Source: Oscillospiraceae bacterium (GTDB lineage: Bacteria > Bacillota > Clostridia > Oscillospirales > Ruminococcaceae). From it: a stretch of 64,000 bases of DNA. The stretch lies in assembly GCA_014799385.1 (NCBI GenBank), contig JAAVIC010000033.1, forward strand, positions 186,001 to 250,000, given 5' to 3'. Within the stretch, counting starts at the first letter, position 1. Each line of letters starts with the position of its first letter. The position numbers and the translations under genes are program-made. Positions 36,701 to 45,522 of this stretch are shown piece by piece. The notes under the pieces were generated by a model that saw only the letters and a program-made list of their open reading frames with translations, was not told the DNA's origin and ran no database searches.

Positions 36701-37377
36701 AACCACTTAAAACTCTTTATAGGAGCGAACCGCACGATCGCCTTACCCATAATTGCGTCAACATCAATAAATCCAACCTCTTGAAGATTTCTGCTGTCAT
36801 TGGAGGCATTGCGGTTGTCGCCCATCACAAAAACACAGTTCTCCGGAACAACGATTTCCTCGTTGTCCTGAAGCCAGCCATCATTGTGCAGATGAGTAAG
36901 ATCCTTGATGTAATCCTCCTCCAGCAACTCATCATTACGGTAAACATTGCCGTTTGCATAGTCGATACGCACGGTATCGCCGCCCTTGGCGATTACACGC
37001 TTAATAATAGGTTCACCGTACAAGCCGGTGTTCTTGTTTTTCAGCTTATTCGCTTGCACGATTACGATGTCACCATACTGCGGAGTATAGCAGAAATTCA
37101 TCGCGATAACCTTATCGCCGTCAACTAATGTATCATTCATAGAGGTTCCAGAAACTGTAATCGAACGAAAGAAAAACAGATTGATCACCAGCATTGCCGT
37201 CACCGCAAAAATCATACAGGACATCCACTCCAGAATATCCGCGAACGGCTTTTTCGGTTCCTCGGGCTGTTCCTCGGACACCTCGGTACTGTCTGTATTA
37301 TCGGTTATCTCCATCATAGCAGACCTTTTCTCAAGCTCTGCTATGATGGAGTCGATTTCTTCATCGGTTTCGTACAT
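36697..37377 (-). CDS. lepB: signal peptidase I
   Basis: Membrane serine protease that removes signal peptides from Sec/Tat substrates, 226 residues. An acidic cytoplasmic tail of about 60 residues precedes one membrane segment (FAVTAMLVINLFFF). Catalytic Ser is in VSGTSMNDTL and catalytic Lys in IKRVIAKGGD; the C-terminal VMGDNRNASNDSR box is present. Start at 37377 has AGAGG upstream. The long acidic N-terminal tail is larger than in many Sip proteins. Confidence 0.95.
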   Translation of the reverse strand: MYETDEEIDSIIAELEKRSAMMEITDNTDSTEVSEEQPEEPKKPFADILEWMSCMIFAVTAMLVINLFFFRSITVSGTSMNDTLVDGDKVIAMNFCYTPQYGDIVIVQANKLKNKNTGLYGEPIIKRVIAKGGDTVRIDYANGNVYRNDELLEEDYIKDLTHLHNDGWLQDNEEIVVPENCVFVMGDNRNASNDSRNLQEVGFIDVDAIMGKAIVRFAPIKSFKWL

Positions 37378-37406
37378 TTTCAGACCTCTTCCAAATTTCG
37401 GAAATA

Positions 37407-37442
37407 TTCCCGCAAGTCCCCGCAAATCACGGGGAACGGGAA
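37407..37442 (-). terminator. imperfect hairpin between rplS and lepB
   Basis: Nested arms TTCCCG/CGGGAA and CCCCG/CGGGG with internal bulges, between the rplS stop and the lepB start. The T-run is weak, so it may be an attenuator or processing site that lowers lepB expression relative to rplS. Confidence 0.4.
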
Positions 37443-37452
37443 CATTTTAGGA

Positions 37453-37794
37453 TTAAACCTTGGACTTAACCTTGGCTGCCTTGCCGACTCTGTCACGCAG
37501 ATAGTACAGCTTCGCTCTTCTAACCTTACCGTTTCTTACTACCTCGACCTTATCAACGGACGGAGAGTGAATGGGGAAAACTCTCTCCACACCACAGCCG
37601 TGAGCAACACGTCTTACGGTGAAGGTTTCGTTGATGCCGCCGTGCTTCTTTGCGATCACGGTGCCCTCAAACATCTGGATACGGCTCTTCTCGCCCTCCT
37701 TGATGTTTACGTAAACCTTTACGTAGTCGCCGATTTCGATCTGCGGAGCGGTTTCCTTCATACTGCTCTGTTCAATGAGTTTTAATGCGTCCAT
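37453..37794 (-). CDS. rplS: 50S ribosomal protein L19
   Basis: Ribosomal protein at the 30S-50S interface, 113 residues, with the conserved [31 protein letters not shown] and the end [22 protein letters not shown] at 37794 follows AGGAGG. It is the first gene of the leftward cluster and is preceded by a leader of about 200 nt. Confidence 0.98.
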   Translation of the reverse strand: MDALKLIEQSSMKETAPQIEIGDYVKVYVNIKEGEKSRIQMFEGTVIAKKHGGINETFTVRRVAHGCGVERVFPIHSPSVDKVEVVRNGKVRRAKLYYLRDRVGKAAKVKSKV

Positions 37795-37998
37795 ATTTTC
37801 CTCCTATGGCTTTTCGGGCATTCTTGAATCCGGCTTATCCGGGCTGGGACTCTGCAAATCCCGCCGCGAGTTGATTCCCGCGATTTCAGCGGACTGTCCG
37901 TTTTTAATGTTTGGCGTTTCCGCCGCGCATTAACACACGCCGAACTGCCGTAATATCCCAATATCTGGGCATAGCAATCCCGACGGATACTAAATGCC
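37795..37998 (-). promoter_or_regulatory. structured 5' leader of rplS (possible L19 leader)
   Basis: About 200 nt separate the promoter from rplS. The leader can form several stems, such as CCGG/CCGG around ATAAG near the ribosome site, GGAC/GTCC, and GGCGT/ACGCC. In Bacillus a leader RNA upstream of rplS is thought to give autoregulation by L19; whether this one belongs to that family cannot be decided by eye. Confidence 0.45.
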
Positions 37999-38002
37999 TT
38001 AT

Positions 38003-38031
38003 TATTATAACACTTTCCGTAAAAAAAATCA
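38003..38031 (-). promoter_or_regulatory. sigma-A promoter of the rplS cluster
   Basis: Minus-strand TTGATT, 17 bp, TATAAT. Confidence 0.8.
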
Positions 38032-38083
38032 AGAGGTTTTTATCAAATATTTACAAATTTTTAAGTAATTTTCACATTTGCGG

Positions 38084-39151
38084 CTAAAAGGGTAAGAATT
38101 TCAAGTAAAGCTCATCGAATTGATGTAGAAATTCTTCGGTGCGTTCTCGGGATTTTTGTGCAATTTGCACAGTCTTTGTGCGTTCGCTTTCACTTTCCAG
38201 GCACTTGATGATTCCGTTTTCGACAGAGCTGCGGCAAAATTTCGCGTTTCCAAGCCGTTCGGGAATTGCTCCCAAGGCGCACATCGCGGCGATTCCGCCC
38301 GAATTGGCGAACGGCTCTCCCGAAAAATACGCGTTACCGGTTTCGGGGAGCAGTGACAAAGCCGCCGCAGACTTTGCCTTGTCCGTTTGGATAGCGCGAA
38401 TGTCGGCTTGCGAGATATAAAAATCCTCACCGATATAAAACAAATCGCGATCGGTCATTATCCCGTCACTGTCCAGAATACCCATATCGCGCATATGAAG
38501 AGCTGTCATCAGCGCCGCGCACGGAGAGATTCCGATGCTTTCCGTATCGCCCGCGACCTGATACATCAACGTTCCGTTGTCTTGCTCCGACACGGCGATT
38601 ATCGCGCCGTTTGCGGAGGGTATTCCGCTCTCCAGACCGCTGCCGTCAAACGCTCCCGAAAGCGGAAAAACCGCGCACGAAATGCTCCCGTCGCTCTTTA
38701 CCGCCACGGAGAGTGTGCGCCCAAAATCAGCGAAAACGCAGTCCTCATCGGGCAGCGTCAGCAGCGCGGCAGTGAGCCGCCCGCTTATTGCTGCGGAAAT
38801 AAACGGCAGGATAAAAATCTCGGTCTGCGGACGCAGGAACCAATCCGAGGACGAAAAATTCCGCTCAAGAACCCCGGAAATATGAACTCCCGCAGCTATT
38901 CCGACGCTATTAACCATCGCGGCGGAAATGCCATGCTCGCGCATTGCGGTGACAATCAGCCGCCGAAGTGTTTCCTCCGCATTGTTCGGAGCGATCTTTT
39001 CGCCAACCAAAACGCTCCGCGCGCAGACCTCCGAACGCTCCAAATCGTAGAATGCCGCCGAAACGCAGCTCTCCGAAATGTCAACGGAAATGCCGATTTC
39101 GCCGTGTTCCTCCGTAAATTTCTCGCTGATAATGCGTTTTTGTGAAATCAA
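38084..39151 (-). CDS. ASKHA-domain ATPase (RACo/DUF4445-like) without ferredoxin domain
   Basis: A 355-residue protein whose order of motifs matches the C-terminal ATPase part of RACo, the reductive activator of corrinoid proteins: IGISVDISESCVSAAFYDL (first phosphate strand), FADFGRTLSVAV (second), SGAFDGSGLESGIPSANGAI, and the family end SQADIRAIQTDKAKSAAALS with PERLGNAKF and ELYLKFLPF. RACo normally starts with a 2Fe-2S ferredoxin domain, which is absent here, so electron transfer would need another partner. No corrinoid methyltransferase gene is nearby. The start is TTG at 39151 with GGGGTG upstream. Family call fairly sure; role unknown. Confidence 0.72.
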   Translation of the reverse strand: MISQKRIISEKFTEEHGEIGISVDISESCVSAAFYDLERSEVCARSVLVGEKIAPNNAEETLRRLIVTAMREHGISAAMVNSVGIAAGVHISGVLERNFSSSDWFLRPQTEIFILPFISAAISGRLTAALLTLPDEDCVFADFGRTLSVAVKSDGSISCAVFPLSGAFDGSGLESGIPSANGAIIAVSEQDNGTLMYQVAGDTESIGISPCAALMTALHMRDMGILDSDGIMTDRDLFYIGEDFYISQADIRAIQTDKAKSAAALSLLPETGNAYFSGEPFANSGGIAAMCALGAIPERLGNAKFCRSSVENGIIKCLESESERTKTVQIAQKSRERTEEFLHQFDELYLKFLPF

Positions 39152-39175
39152 ACCGTCACCCCGTTCACCGCTGTA

Positions 39176-39664
39176 TCACAGCTTGTATTTTTTAAGTGTA
39201 TCTGCGGAATTGAACATCTTTACCGATTCATTGAGCATTTCTTCTATGTAATCACCGTCGCCCATTGTTGCAAAGAAAAGTACATCTTCCCTGTTATAGC
39301 CGCTATTCGTGAACACCTCATCGGGAAGAGCCTTAATGTTCTTTTCGAGAACGGCAAGCACCGCCTTAGCGAACTCCCACTTTTCGTCTGAGCGTTCGAG
39401 GAGGTTTATATCCTTTGACGCGTCCACAACGTCAACAAGCGGCTGATAAAGAAAATCCGGATGGATTCCTTTTTTCCAATCGTAAAATTCATCTATTTTA
39501 TACGTGTACTTCCACGACAGATAAAATCCGTAAAAATCATCGGTGGTTATAAAACCAACTGCGCAGTATTTTTTCTTTCTTTTCAAGCCAAGTATCTTTT
39601 CGATTGTTTCCGATAGGTTTTCGGCAACCGCCGCGTCAAATTTTTCAAACCTTGAAATGTCCAT
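39176..39664 (-). CDS. DUF4303-like protein
   Basis: A 162-residue soluble protein. The central part (VGFITTDDFYGFYLSWKYTY with DEFYDWKKG) fits the DUF4303 pattern, a family of unknown function often found in accessory islands next to toxin or immunity genes. The C-terminal helices have many acidic residues. ATG at 39664 is preceded by GGGGAAAG. It follows the next upstream gene by 17 bp and shares its promoter. Confidence 0.65.
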   Translation of the reverse strand: MDISRFEKFDAAVAENLSETIEKILGLKRKKKYCAVGFITTDDFYGFYLSWKYTYKIDEFYDWKKGIHPDFLYQPLVDVVDASKDINLLERSDEKWEFAKAVLAVLEKNIKALPDEVFTNSGYNREDVLFFATMGDGDYIEEMLNESVKMFNSADTLKKYKL

Positions 39665-39681
39665 TCTTTCCCCTTGCTCGG

Positions 39682-40191
39682 TTACACCTTTTTAAGATGC
39701 TCGTACACTGCCATAATGGTGTCATCGCCGGTTTGGAGGAATCTCCCAATTGGATTCATAATCAGCGCATTTTCTCCTTTATAAGCGATTCCCATTCCCA
39801 TATTGGTATTCACCCATTGACCGCCTATATTCTTGATTATTACAATGCCGAAATATCCCGTGGCTTGCTTTACCGTTGTTTTGAAAAACTCATCGGGCGG
39901 CGGATTCTCGGCGAACATTTTGCGCAGTGCGTTCAGTATTCCCAAAAACACAGGCAGACAACGCTCGTCAAAATCGATTTCTTGATTGCATCTGTTTTTC
40001 GCGAAGTCGATGAAATCCAGCGCGTATCCCAGCATCGAAAACTCGTGTGTGGGCACGGAACGCTTTCCCTGCTTGAAAAGTTCCATCTGCTCGGACAGAC
40101 AGCGATCCAATTCTGCGGGTGATAAAGAATAATCAAACTCGCTCGGAATAGGTTCGCCGATTTCCAGATTAATTTCATTATTTGACATCAT
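39682..40191 (-). CDS. hypothetical protein
   Basis: A 169-residue soluble protein I do not recognise. N-terminal charged region, then helices (ALDFIDFAKNRCNQEIDFDE) and C-terminal strands (ATGYFGIVIIKNIGGQWVNTNMGMG). Two ATGs follow AAAGGAG; the first is used. First gene of a two-gene unit with the DUF4303-like gene. Confidence 0.65.
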   Translation of the reverse strand: MMSNNEINLEIGEPIPSEFDYSLSPAELDRCLSEQMELFKQGKRSVPTHEFSMLGYALDFIDFAKNRCNQEIDFDERCLPVFLGILNALRKMFAENPPPDEFFKTTVKQATGYFGIVIIKNIGGQWVNTNMGMGIAYKGENALIMNPIGRFLQTGDDTIMAVYEHLKKV

Positions 40192-40236
40192 AATTTCTCC
40201 TTTTGCGATTTACTGTAAGGATATTGCGCTGCTTTT

Positions 40237-40265
40237 ATTATATCACATCTTTACAATTTTTGCAA
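40237..40265 (-). promoter_or_regulatory. promoter of the DUF4303 gene pair
   Basis: Minus-strand TTGCAA, 17 bp, TATAAT, diverging from the trmL promoter 18 bp away. Confidence 0.7.
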
Positions 40266-40283
40266 GTATTTTCAAAAAATCTA

Positions 40284-40312
40284 TTGCAAAAGCTGTTATT
40301 TTATGTTATAAT
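40284..40312 (+). promoter_or_regulatory. promoter of the trmL-gatD gene cluster
   Basis: TTGCAA, 17 bp, TATAAT on the plus strand, 32 bp before the trmL start. Confidence 0.75.
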
Positions 40313-40344
40313 TATAAGGTATAATGTATGAGAGAGGTATTCAA

Positions 40345-40848
40345 ATGGAACTGAACATCGTTCTCGGAGAGCCGCAGATTCCGCAGAACACGGGAAACAT
40401 CGCGCGAACCTGCGCCGTTACGGGCGCGCGTCTGCACATTATAAAGCCGATGGGATTTGAACCCACCGACAAGCAGCTTAAACGCGCGGGATTGGATTAT
40501 TGGCATTATCTGGATATTACCTATTATGAGGGATTTGAGGACTTTTTTGCAAGTACGGACGGGCAGCTTTACTTCTTTTCAACCAAGGCTCAGAATCGTT
40601 ATTGCGATGTGAAGTACCCCGATAAGTGCTATATTATTTTCGGTCGCGAGGACGCGGGTCTTCCCGAGGAGATTCTTGTTCGGCACAAGAACGACTGCGT
40701 GCGGATTCCGATGATGCCCACGCTGCGCAGCTTGAATCTCTCCAACAGCGTCGCGATTGCGGCATACGAAGTTCTGCGGCAGTGGGATTTCCCCGAGCTT
40801 CAAAGCTATGGCAGCCTTACAAAATTTGATTGGTCGCAGGTAAATTAA
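40345..40848 (+). CDS. trmL: tRNA (cytidine(34)-2'-O)-methyltransferase
   Basis: SPOUT-family enzyme that methylates the ribose of the wobble base in certain leucine tRNAs, 167 residues. The N-terminal part IVLGEPQIPQNTGNIARTCAV and the C-terminal knot segments FGREDAGLPEEIL and LNLSNSVAIAAYEVLRQ are diagnostic. Start at 40345 follows GAGAGG; a longer in-frame ATG sits inside the promoter region. Confidence 0.95.
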   Translation: MELNIVLGEPQIPQNTGNIARTCAVTGARLHIIKPMGFEPTDKQLKRAGLDYWHYLDITYYEGFEDFFASTDGQLYFFSTKAQNRYCDVKYPDKCYIIFGREDAGLPEEILVRHKNDCVRIPMMPTLRSLNLSNSVAIAAYEVLRQWDFPELQSYGSLTKFDWSQVN

Positions 40849-40871
40849 ACCTCGTCCGGAAAGGGATAAAT

Positions 40872-41744
40872 ATGAACGAAAAAGTCAGAATCATCACAGA
40901 CAGCGGGTGTGACATCTCCCCCGAAGCGGAAAAAGAATGGGAGAAATACCTTGTAGTAATGCCGTTTGCGGTAACGATCAACGGAGAAACAAAACTCGAC
41001 CGCTCGGAAATCCTTCCCGATGAGTTTTACCAAATCCTGAAAGAAAACGATGAAATTCCCAAACATTCCCAAATCACGCAGATTCAGTTTGAGGACAAGT
41101 ACCGTGAATTGTACAACGAGGGCGTTCGTGAAATCATCGTGGACGTAATTAACAGCCGCGGCTCACAAACCTTCTCACAGGCTCAGATCGCCGCCGAAAA
41201 CATCAAGGACGAGCTGCCCGATCTCAAAATTTACACTGTGGACGGCAGAAACTATACCCTCGCTTACGGTTATCCTGTTTTGGAGGCATGCAAAAAGCTC
41301 GCCGAGGGACAGGCCGTGCAGAGCGTTGTAAGTTATCTCGAAGACTGGGCAAGCCATTCCGAGGCGTTTATCATCGGCTTCGGTCTGCGGCATATGAAAA
41401 AATCGGGCAGAATCTCTGCGGCAGCATCTTTTTTGGGAGAGCTTATGGGGCTTAAACCGCTCATCATCTTGTATGACGGTGTAACAGAGGTGCTTAAAAA
41501 GGCTCGCGGAAACAAGGCGGTAATCGATGCGGCAGTGGAAACCATCTCGCAGCGTATGATTCCCAAAACGCCGTACTGTGTGGTCACCACCACCTGCCCC
41601 GAGCAAGAAAAGGAATTCATCGACAAGATGACAAAGAAAGTCGGATACCCGCCCGAAATGGTGGAAAAATGCGGCGTTGTTGTAAGCTGCAATGCGGGTC
41701 CCGAATTTATCGGGGTGCTTACCAGAGGGCAAGAGCGCGAATAA
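40872..41744 (+). CDS. DegV family protein (fatty-acid binding)
   Basis: DegV/FakB-type protein of 290 residues. The N-terminal IITDSGCDIS and the fatty-acid pocket motifs (SSRGSQTFSQA-like segment INSRGSQTFS, then GFGLRHMKKSGRISAAASFLGELMGLKPL) are present. FakB proteins carry acyl phosphate substrates for FakA kinase; no fakA is in the window. ATG at 40872 follows GGAAAGG. It follows trmL by 23 bp and precedes cdaA. Confidence 0.9.
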   Translation: MNEKVRIITDSGCDISPEAEKEWEKYLVVMPFAVTINGETKLDRSEILPDEFYQILKENDEIPKHSQITQIQFEDKYRELYNEGVREIIVDVINSRGSQTFSQAQIAAENIKDELPDLKIYTVDGRNYTLAYGYPVLEACKKLAEGQAVQSVVSYLEDWASHSEAFIIGFGLRHMKKSGRISAAASFLGELMGLKPLIILYDGVTEVLKKARGNKAVIDAAVETISQRMIPKTPYCVVTTTCPEQEKEFIDKMTKKVGYPPEMVEKCGVVVSCNAGPEFIGVLTRGQERE

Positions 41745-41771
41745 TTTCCGACATTGTAAAGGAGAACTTTT

Positions 41772-42638
41772 GTGGGCGAAGCGTTTAAGTATATAGGCGA
41801 TATTATCGCGAATTTCCTAAGAATCGTTCAGTCGATAACCATTTTCGATGTATTGGATATCTTGATGCTGACGTTTCTCATCTACTTCCTTATCAAACTG
41901 ATGCGTGAAACCCGCGCAATGCAGCTTTTGAAGGGAATCTTCCTGATTGTTGTGGTTTTCATTCTGGTACAGATTTTTAACCTCAAGACTATGGGATTCC
42001 TGATTGACAATTTCTTACAGGTGGGAATCATCGCGATCATTATCGTGTTTCAGCCCGAGCTTCGCCGAATCCTTGAAAAGGTTGGGCGTACAAAGGTAAG
42101 CACGATCGCGGGGGTTATCGATAAAAGCGGAGATGGTTCGGCGCGCGACAAGGCGATTTTCGGAATTGCAGACGCGTGCTCCCGTTTGCACGACAGCAAG
42201 ACCGGCGCGCTTATCGTTATCGAGCGTCAGACCAAGCTCGGTGACATCATCGAAAAGGAAACGACCAGCGTCATCAATGCCGAATGCGAACCGGAGCTGT
42301 TCTGCAACCTGTTCTACAACAAGGCTCCGCTTCATGACGGCGCGGTGATTATCCGCAACAATCGAATTTACGCGGCGGGCTGCTTTCTGCCGAACACCCA
42401 AAAAGACCAATATCTCTCCACGGATCTAGGCTCACGTCATAGAGCGGCGGTTGGAATGAGCGAAAATTCCGACGCGCTTGTTATCGTGGTTTCCGAGGAA
42501 ACGGGAAACATCTCAGTTGCGCTCGATGGACAGCTCACCCGCAATCAAACGCGCGAGGGGCTGATTGCTATTCTGCGCAAATATATGCCCGAAAGCTCTT
42601 CTGACAAAAAGAAAACCAATCACACGAAATCAAAATAA
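41772..42638 (+). CDS. cdaA: diadenylate cyclase CdaA
   Basis: Makes c-di-AMP from two ATP, an essential signal for potassium and cell-wall balance. Three N-terminal membrane segments (residues about 15-100) precede the DAC domain with the catalytic LHDGAVIIRNN and GSRHRAAVGMSE. Length is 288 residues. GTG start at 41772 with GGAGAA. It is followed directly by cdaR, its regulator, as in most Firmicutes; glmM is not adjacent here. Confidence 0.96.
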   Translation: MGEAFKYIGDIIANFLRIVQSITIFDVLDILMLTFLIYFLIKLMRETRAMQLLKGIFLIVVVFILVQIFNLKTMGFLIDNFLQVGIIAIIIVFQPELRRILEKVGRTKVSTIAGVIDKSGDGSARDKAIFGIADACSRLHDSKTGALIVIERQTKLGDIIEKETTSVINAECEPELFCNLFYNKAPLHDGAVIIRNNRIYAAGCFLPNTQKDQYLSTDLGSRHRAAVGMSENSDALVIVVSEETGNISVALDGQLTRNQTREGLIAILRKYMPESSSDKKKTNHTKSK

Positions 42639-42650
42639 GGGGGAATAACG

Positions 42651-43922
42651 TTGTTAAACATATTAAAGAATTTTCTGAACGATGTAAAAAAGAATTACAA
42701 AACGCTTATTCTCGCATTTATACTTTCTGCGATATTTTGGCTGTTTGTATCGATTCAAGTACTGCCCTCAATAGAGCGCACAATCGGCAATATCCCCCTG
42801 GAAGCGCCGCTTACCGAGTATATGACTCAGCACAATCTTCAGATTGTCAATGTAACATACGATGAAATCAACATAAACATTGAGGGTAAGCGTTACGATA
42901 TAACAGGGCTTGACGCAAATGACTTTTTCGCATCGGTGGATTTGTCGTCAATCAGAACGGCGGGTTCTTATACACTGCCGCTTTCGGTATCCTCCAAAAG
43001 CGACCGAAGCTGTACGATTACCAATATAGAGCCGAGCAAGATAACGCTTGAAATTGATGAGATAATTTCAAAAGAGTTTCCAATCAAGGGCAAAGCCCCC
43101 GATATACGCGTCCCCGAAGGATATTATCCAAGCGATATTACAACCACACCCGCGACAATCACGCTTACGGGTTCGGCAAGCAAAATCAACCAGGTAACCG
43201 AAATAGAAGCGCGCAGCACCTATCATGGAGAGATTTCCGAAACCTATAATACGGGAAGTGAGATTTTCATTTACGGAGCGGGCGGTGTGAGAATGTCTAC
43301 CGAGGGAATAACGCTTTCCACCAACAGCGTTTCGGTGAATATCCCTATATTCAAGCAGAAGGAGCTGCCGCTGAGTTTTACACTGACGGGATTCCCAAGC
43401 AATTTTGATGTAGACAGTCTGAAATATGAAATTCAGCCGAAAACACTTACCATTGCAGCTCCCGATGTATCCATCGATAATCTCAGCGAGCTGAACATCG
43501 GCGCGATTGACATTTCAGACATCACCGTAAACTCGCCGAACAGCTTCATTCCGATTGTCCTCCCCGATGGATACAAGAACCTTTCGGGCAACAACACCGC
43601 ACGAATCGAGTGGAAATTCGATGATTATATGAAACGCACCTTTACCGTTGACAGGGAAAACTTCGCTATAATAAATGTTCCGAATAATTACGATGTTCGG
43701 TTTATCACCGAACAGCTTGAGGTAACAATCATCGGACCTGCCGATGCAATATCCGACCTTTCCGCAGCCGATATTACAGTCACGGCAAATATGCTTGGAC
43801 AATCTATTCACGCAGGCTCTCAGGATGTCCCGGTTTCGTTGCGGATCAACGGAACAAATCAAACGTGCTGGGCTTCGGGAAGCTACAAGGTAACTGTAAG
43901 CGCGTCAACAAGGGGCACATAA
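42651..43922 (+). CDS. cdaR: YbbR-domain regulator of CdaA
   Basis: Exported or membrane-anchored protein of 423 residues with one N-terminal membrane segment (TLILAFILSAIFWLFVSI) and several YbbR repeats outside the cell, recognisable by patterns such as FPIKGKAPDIRVPEGYY and LPLSFTLTGFPSNFD. CdaR proteins modulate CdaA activity. TTG start at 42651 follows GGGGG. Adjacent to cdaA by 12 bp. Confidence 0.93.
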   Translation: MLNILKNFLNDVKKNYKTLILAFILSAIFWLFVSIQVLPSIERTIGNIPLEAPLTEYMTQHNLQIVNVTYDEININIEGKRYDITGLDANDFFASVDLSSIRTAGSYTLPLSVSSKSDRSCTITNIEPSKITLEIDEIISKEFPIKGKAPDIRVPEGYYPSDITTTPATITLTGSASKINQVTEIEARSTYHGEISETYNTGSEIFIYGAGGVRMSTEGITLSTNSVSVNIPIFKQKELPLSFTLTGFPSNFDVDSLKYEIQPKTLTIAAPDVSIDNLSELNIGAIDISDITVNSPNSFIPIVLPDGYKNLSGNNTARIEWKFDDYMKRTFTVDRENFAIINVPNNYDVRFITEQLEVTIIGPADAISDLSAADITVTANMLGQSIHAGSQDVPVSLRINGTNQTCWASGSYKVTVSASTRGT

Positions 43923-43926
43923 TAAC

Positions 43927-45510
43927 GTGGCAATTATAGTATCACAAATCAAAACGGGATTGGAGCAGCCGCGCGAATACGCGATAACTCGTGCGGCACG
44001 TGAATTGCGGCTCTCCGATAACGAAATCAAATCATCGAAAATCTACAAAACCTCCGTGGACGCGCGCCACGAGGTGAATTTCGTAAGTTCGGTGTATTTT
44101 GAGCTTCACAACTCGGCAAAGGAACGTTCCCTCGCCGAAAAACACGCAAATGTCAAACTCTTCACGCCGTGTGAATTTACGGTAAACTGTGGTAATAAAC
44201 CGCTTGACGGGGATATTTTCATTGCGGGATTCGGTCCAGCGGGAATGTTCTGCGCATTGACGCTGTGCGAGTTCGGCTACAAACCCGTGGTTCTGGAGCG
44301 CGGTGCGGCAATGGACGAGAGAATCCGCGCGGTTTCGGATTATTGGGAAAACGGTGCGCTCGACCCGAAAACCAACGTTCAGTTCGGCGAGGGCGGCGCG
44401 GGAACTTTTTCGGACGGAAAGCTCACCACACGAATCAACGACCCTCTCTGCACGCGTGTGTTGGAGAAGCTCTGCGAGTTCGGCGCGCCCGAGGAAATTC
44501 TCACGAAAGCCAAACCGCATATCGGCACGGATAATCTGCGCGGAATCGTGAAAAATCTCCGACAGCGAATCATCGAATTGGGCGGAGAGGTGCGTTTTTT
44601 GTCTCCGCTCGAAAACATCGAAATCTGCAACGGAAAAATCCGTTCAATAAGCTCGGAAGGCGCGGAGCTTCGATGCGGCGCATTGGTTCTCTCTATCGGG
44701 CATTCGGCGCACGATACATTTCAAATGCTGCTGAAAAACGGTGTAAAACTCGTTCCGAAGCCGTTTTCAGTTGGTGCAAGAATCGAACATCTCCAAGCGG
44801 ATATCGACAAATCACTGTACGGTAAATTTGCCGGTCACCCTGCCCTGCCGCCTGCCGAATACGCACTCTCCTACCGTGAAAACGGACGGGGAGTTTACAC
44901 ATTCTGTATGTGTCCGGGCGGATTTGTGGTTGCGTCCGCAAGCTCCGCCGGTAGCATTGTAACCAATGGTATGAGCTACTTCGACCGCGCGGGAGCGAAT
45001 GCCAACAGCGCGGTTCTGGTATCGGTTTCCACCGATGACTTCGGAAACGAGCCGCTTTCGGGCGCGGACTTCATTTGGCGGTTGGAATCCAAGACTTATG
45101 AGATGAGTGGAAACGGTAAAGCTCCCGCAATGCTGACACGGGAGTTCCTCGGCGAGAACGGCGGAATGTCATTGGGACGCGTAATTCCCACCTATTCGCT
45201 CGGAGTTCAGCAATGCGATCTCCGCGAGCTGTTCCCCGATTTTGTAAGCGAGTATCTTGCAAAAGGAATCCGTCAATTCGAGCGCAGAATACGTGGATTT
45301 TCGGACAGTGACAGCATTCTGACCGCAATCGAGACCCGAACCTCCAGCCCCGTGAGGATCCCGAGGAACGAGCTTTTCGAGGCGGAGACCTGCGAGAACC
45401 TCTACCCTTGCGGCGAGGGCGCGGGGTATGCGGGCGGGATAATGTCCGCAGCGGTGGATGGAATCAAAACCGCCGTTAAAATAATGGAAAAATTCGCGCC
45501 AAACGCGTGA
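43927..45510 (+). CDS. NAD(P)/FAD-dependent dehydrogenase
   Basis: A 527-residue flavoprotein of the family of FAD-dependent dehydrogenases with a long N-terminal extension. After about 90 residues comes the FAD loop IAGFGPAGMFCALTLCEFG, then FGEGGAGTFSDGKLTTR and the C-terminal GEGAGYAGGIMSAAVDGIK. Substrate unknown. The start is GTG at 43927, four bases after the cdaR stop. Homologues are widespread in Clostridia, often near cdaR or glmM. Confidence 0.88.
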   Translation: MAIIVSQIKTGLEQPREYAITRAARELRLSDNEIKSSKIYKTSVDARHEVNFVSSVYFELHNSAKERSLAEKHANVKLFTPCEFTVNCGNKPLDGDIFIAGFGPAGMFCALTLCEFGYKPVVLERGAAMDERIRAVSDYWENGALDPKTNVQFGEGGAGTFSDGKLTTRINDPLCTRVLEKLCEFGAPEEILTKAKPHIGTDNLRGIVKNLRQRIIELGGEVRFLSPLENIEICNGKIRSISSEGAELRCGALVLSIGHSAHDTFQMLLKNGVKLVPKPFSVGARIEHLQADIDKSLYGKFAGHPALPPAEYALSYRENGRGVYTFCMCPGGFVVASASSAGSIVTNGMSYFDRAGANANSAVLVSVSTDDFGNEPLSGADFIWRLESKTYEMSGNGKAPAMLTREFLGENGGMSLGRVIPTYSLGVQQCDLRELFPDFVSEYLAKGIRQFERRIRGFSDSDSILTAIETRTSSPVRIPRNELFEAETCENLYPCGEGAGYAGGIMSAAVDGIKTAVKIMEKFAPNA

Positions 45511-45522
45511 ATCGGAGGATAT

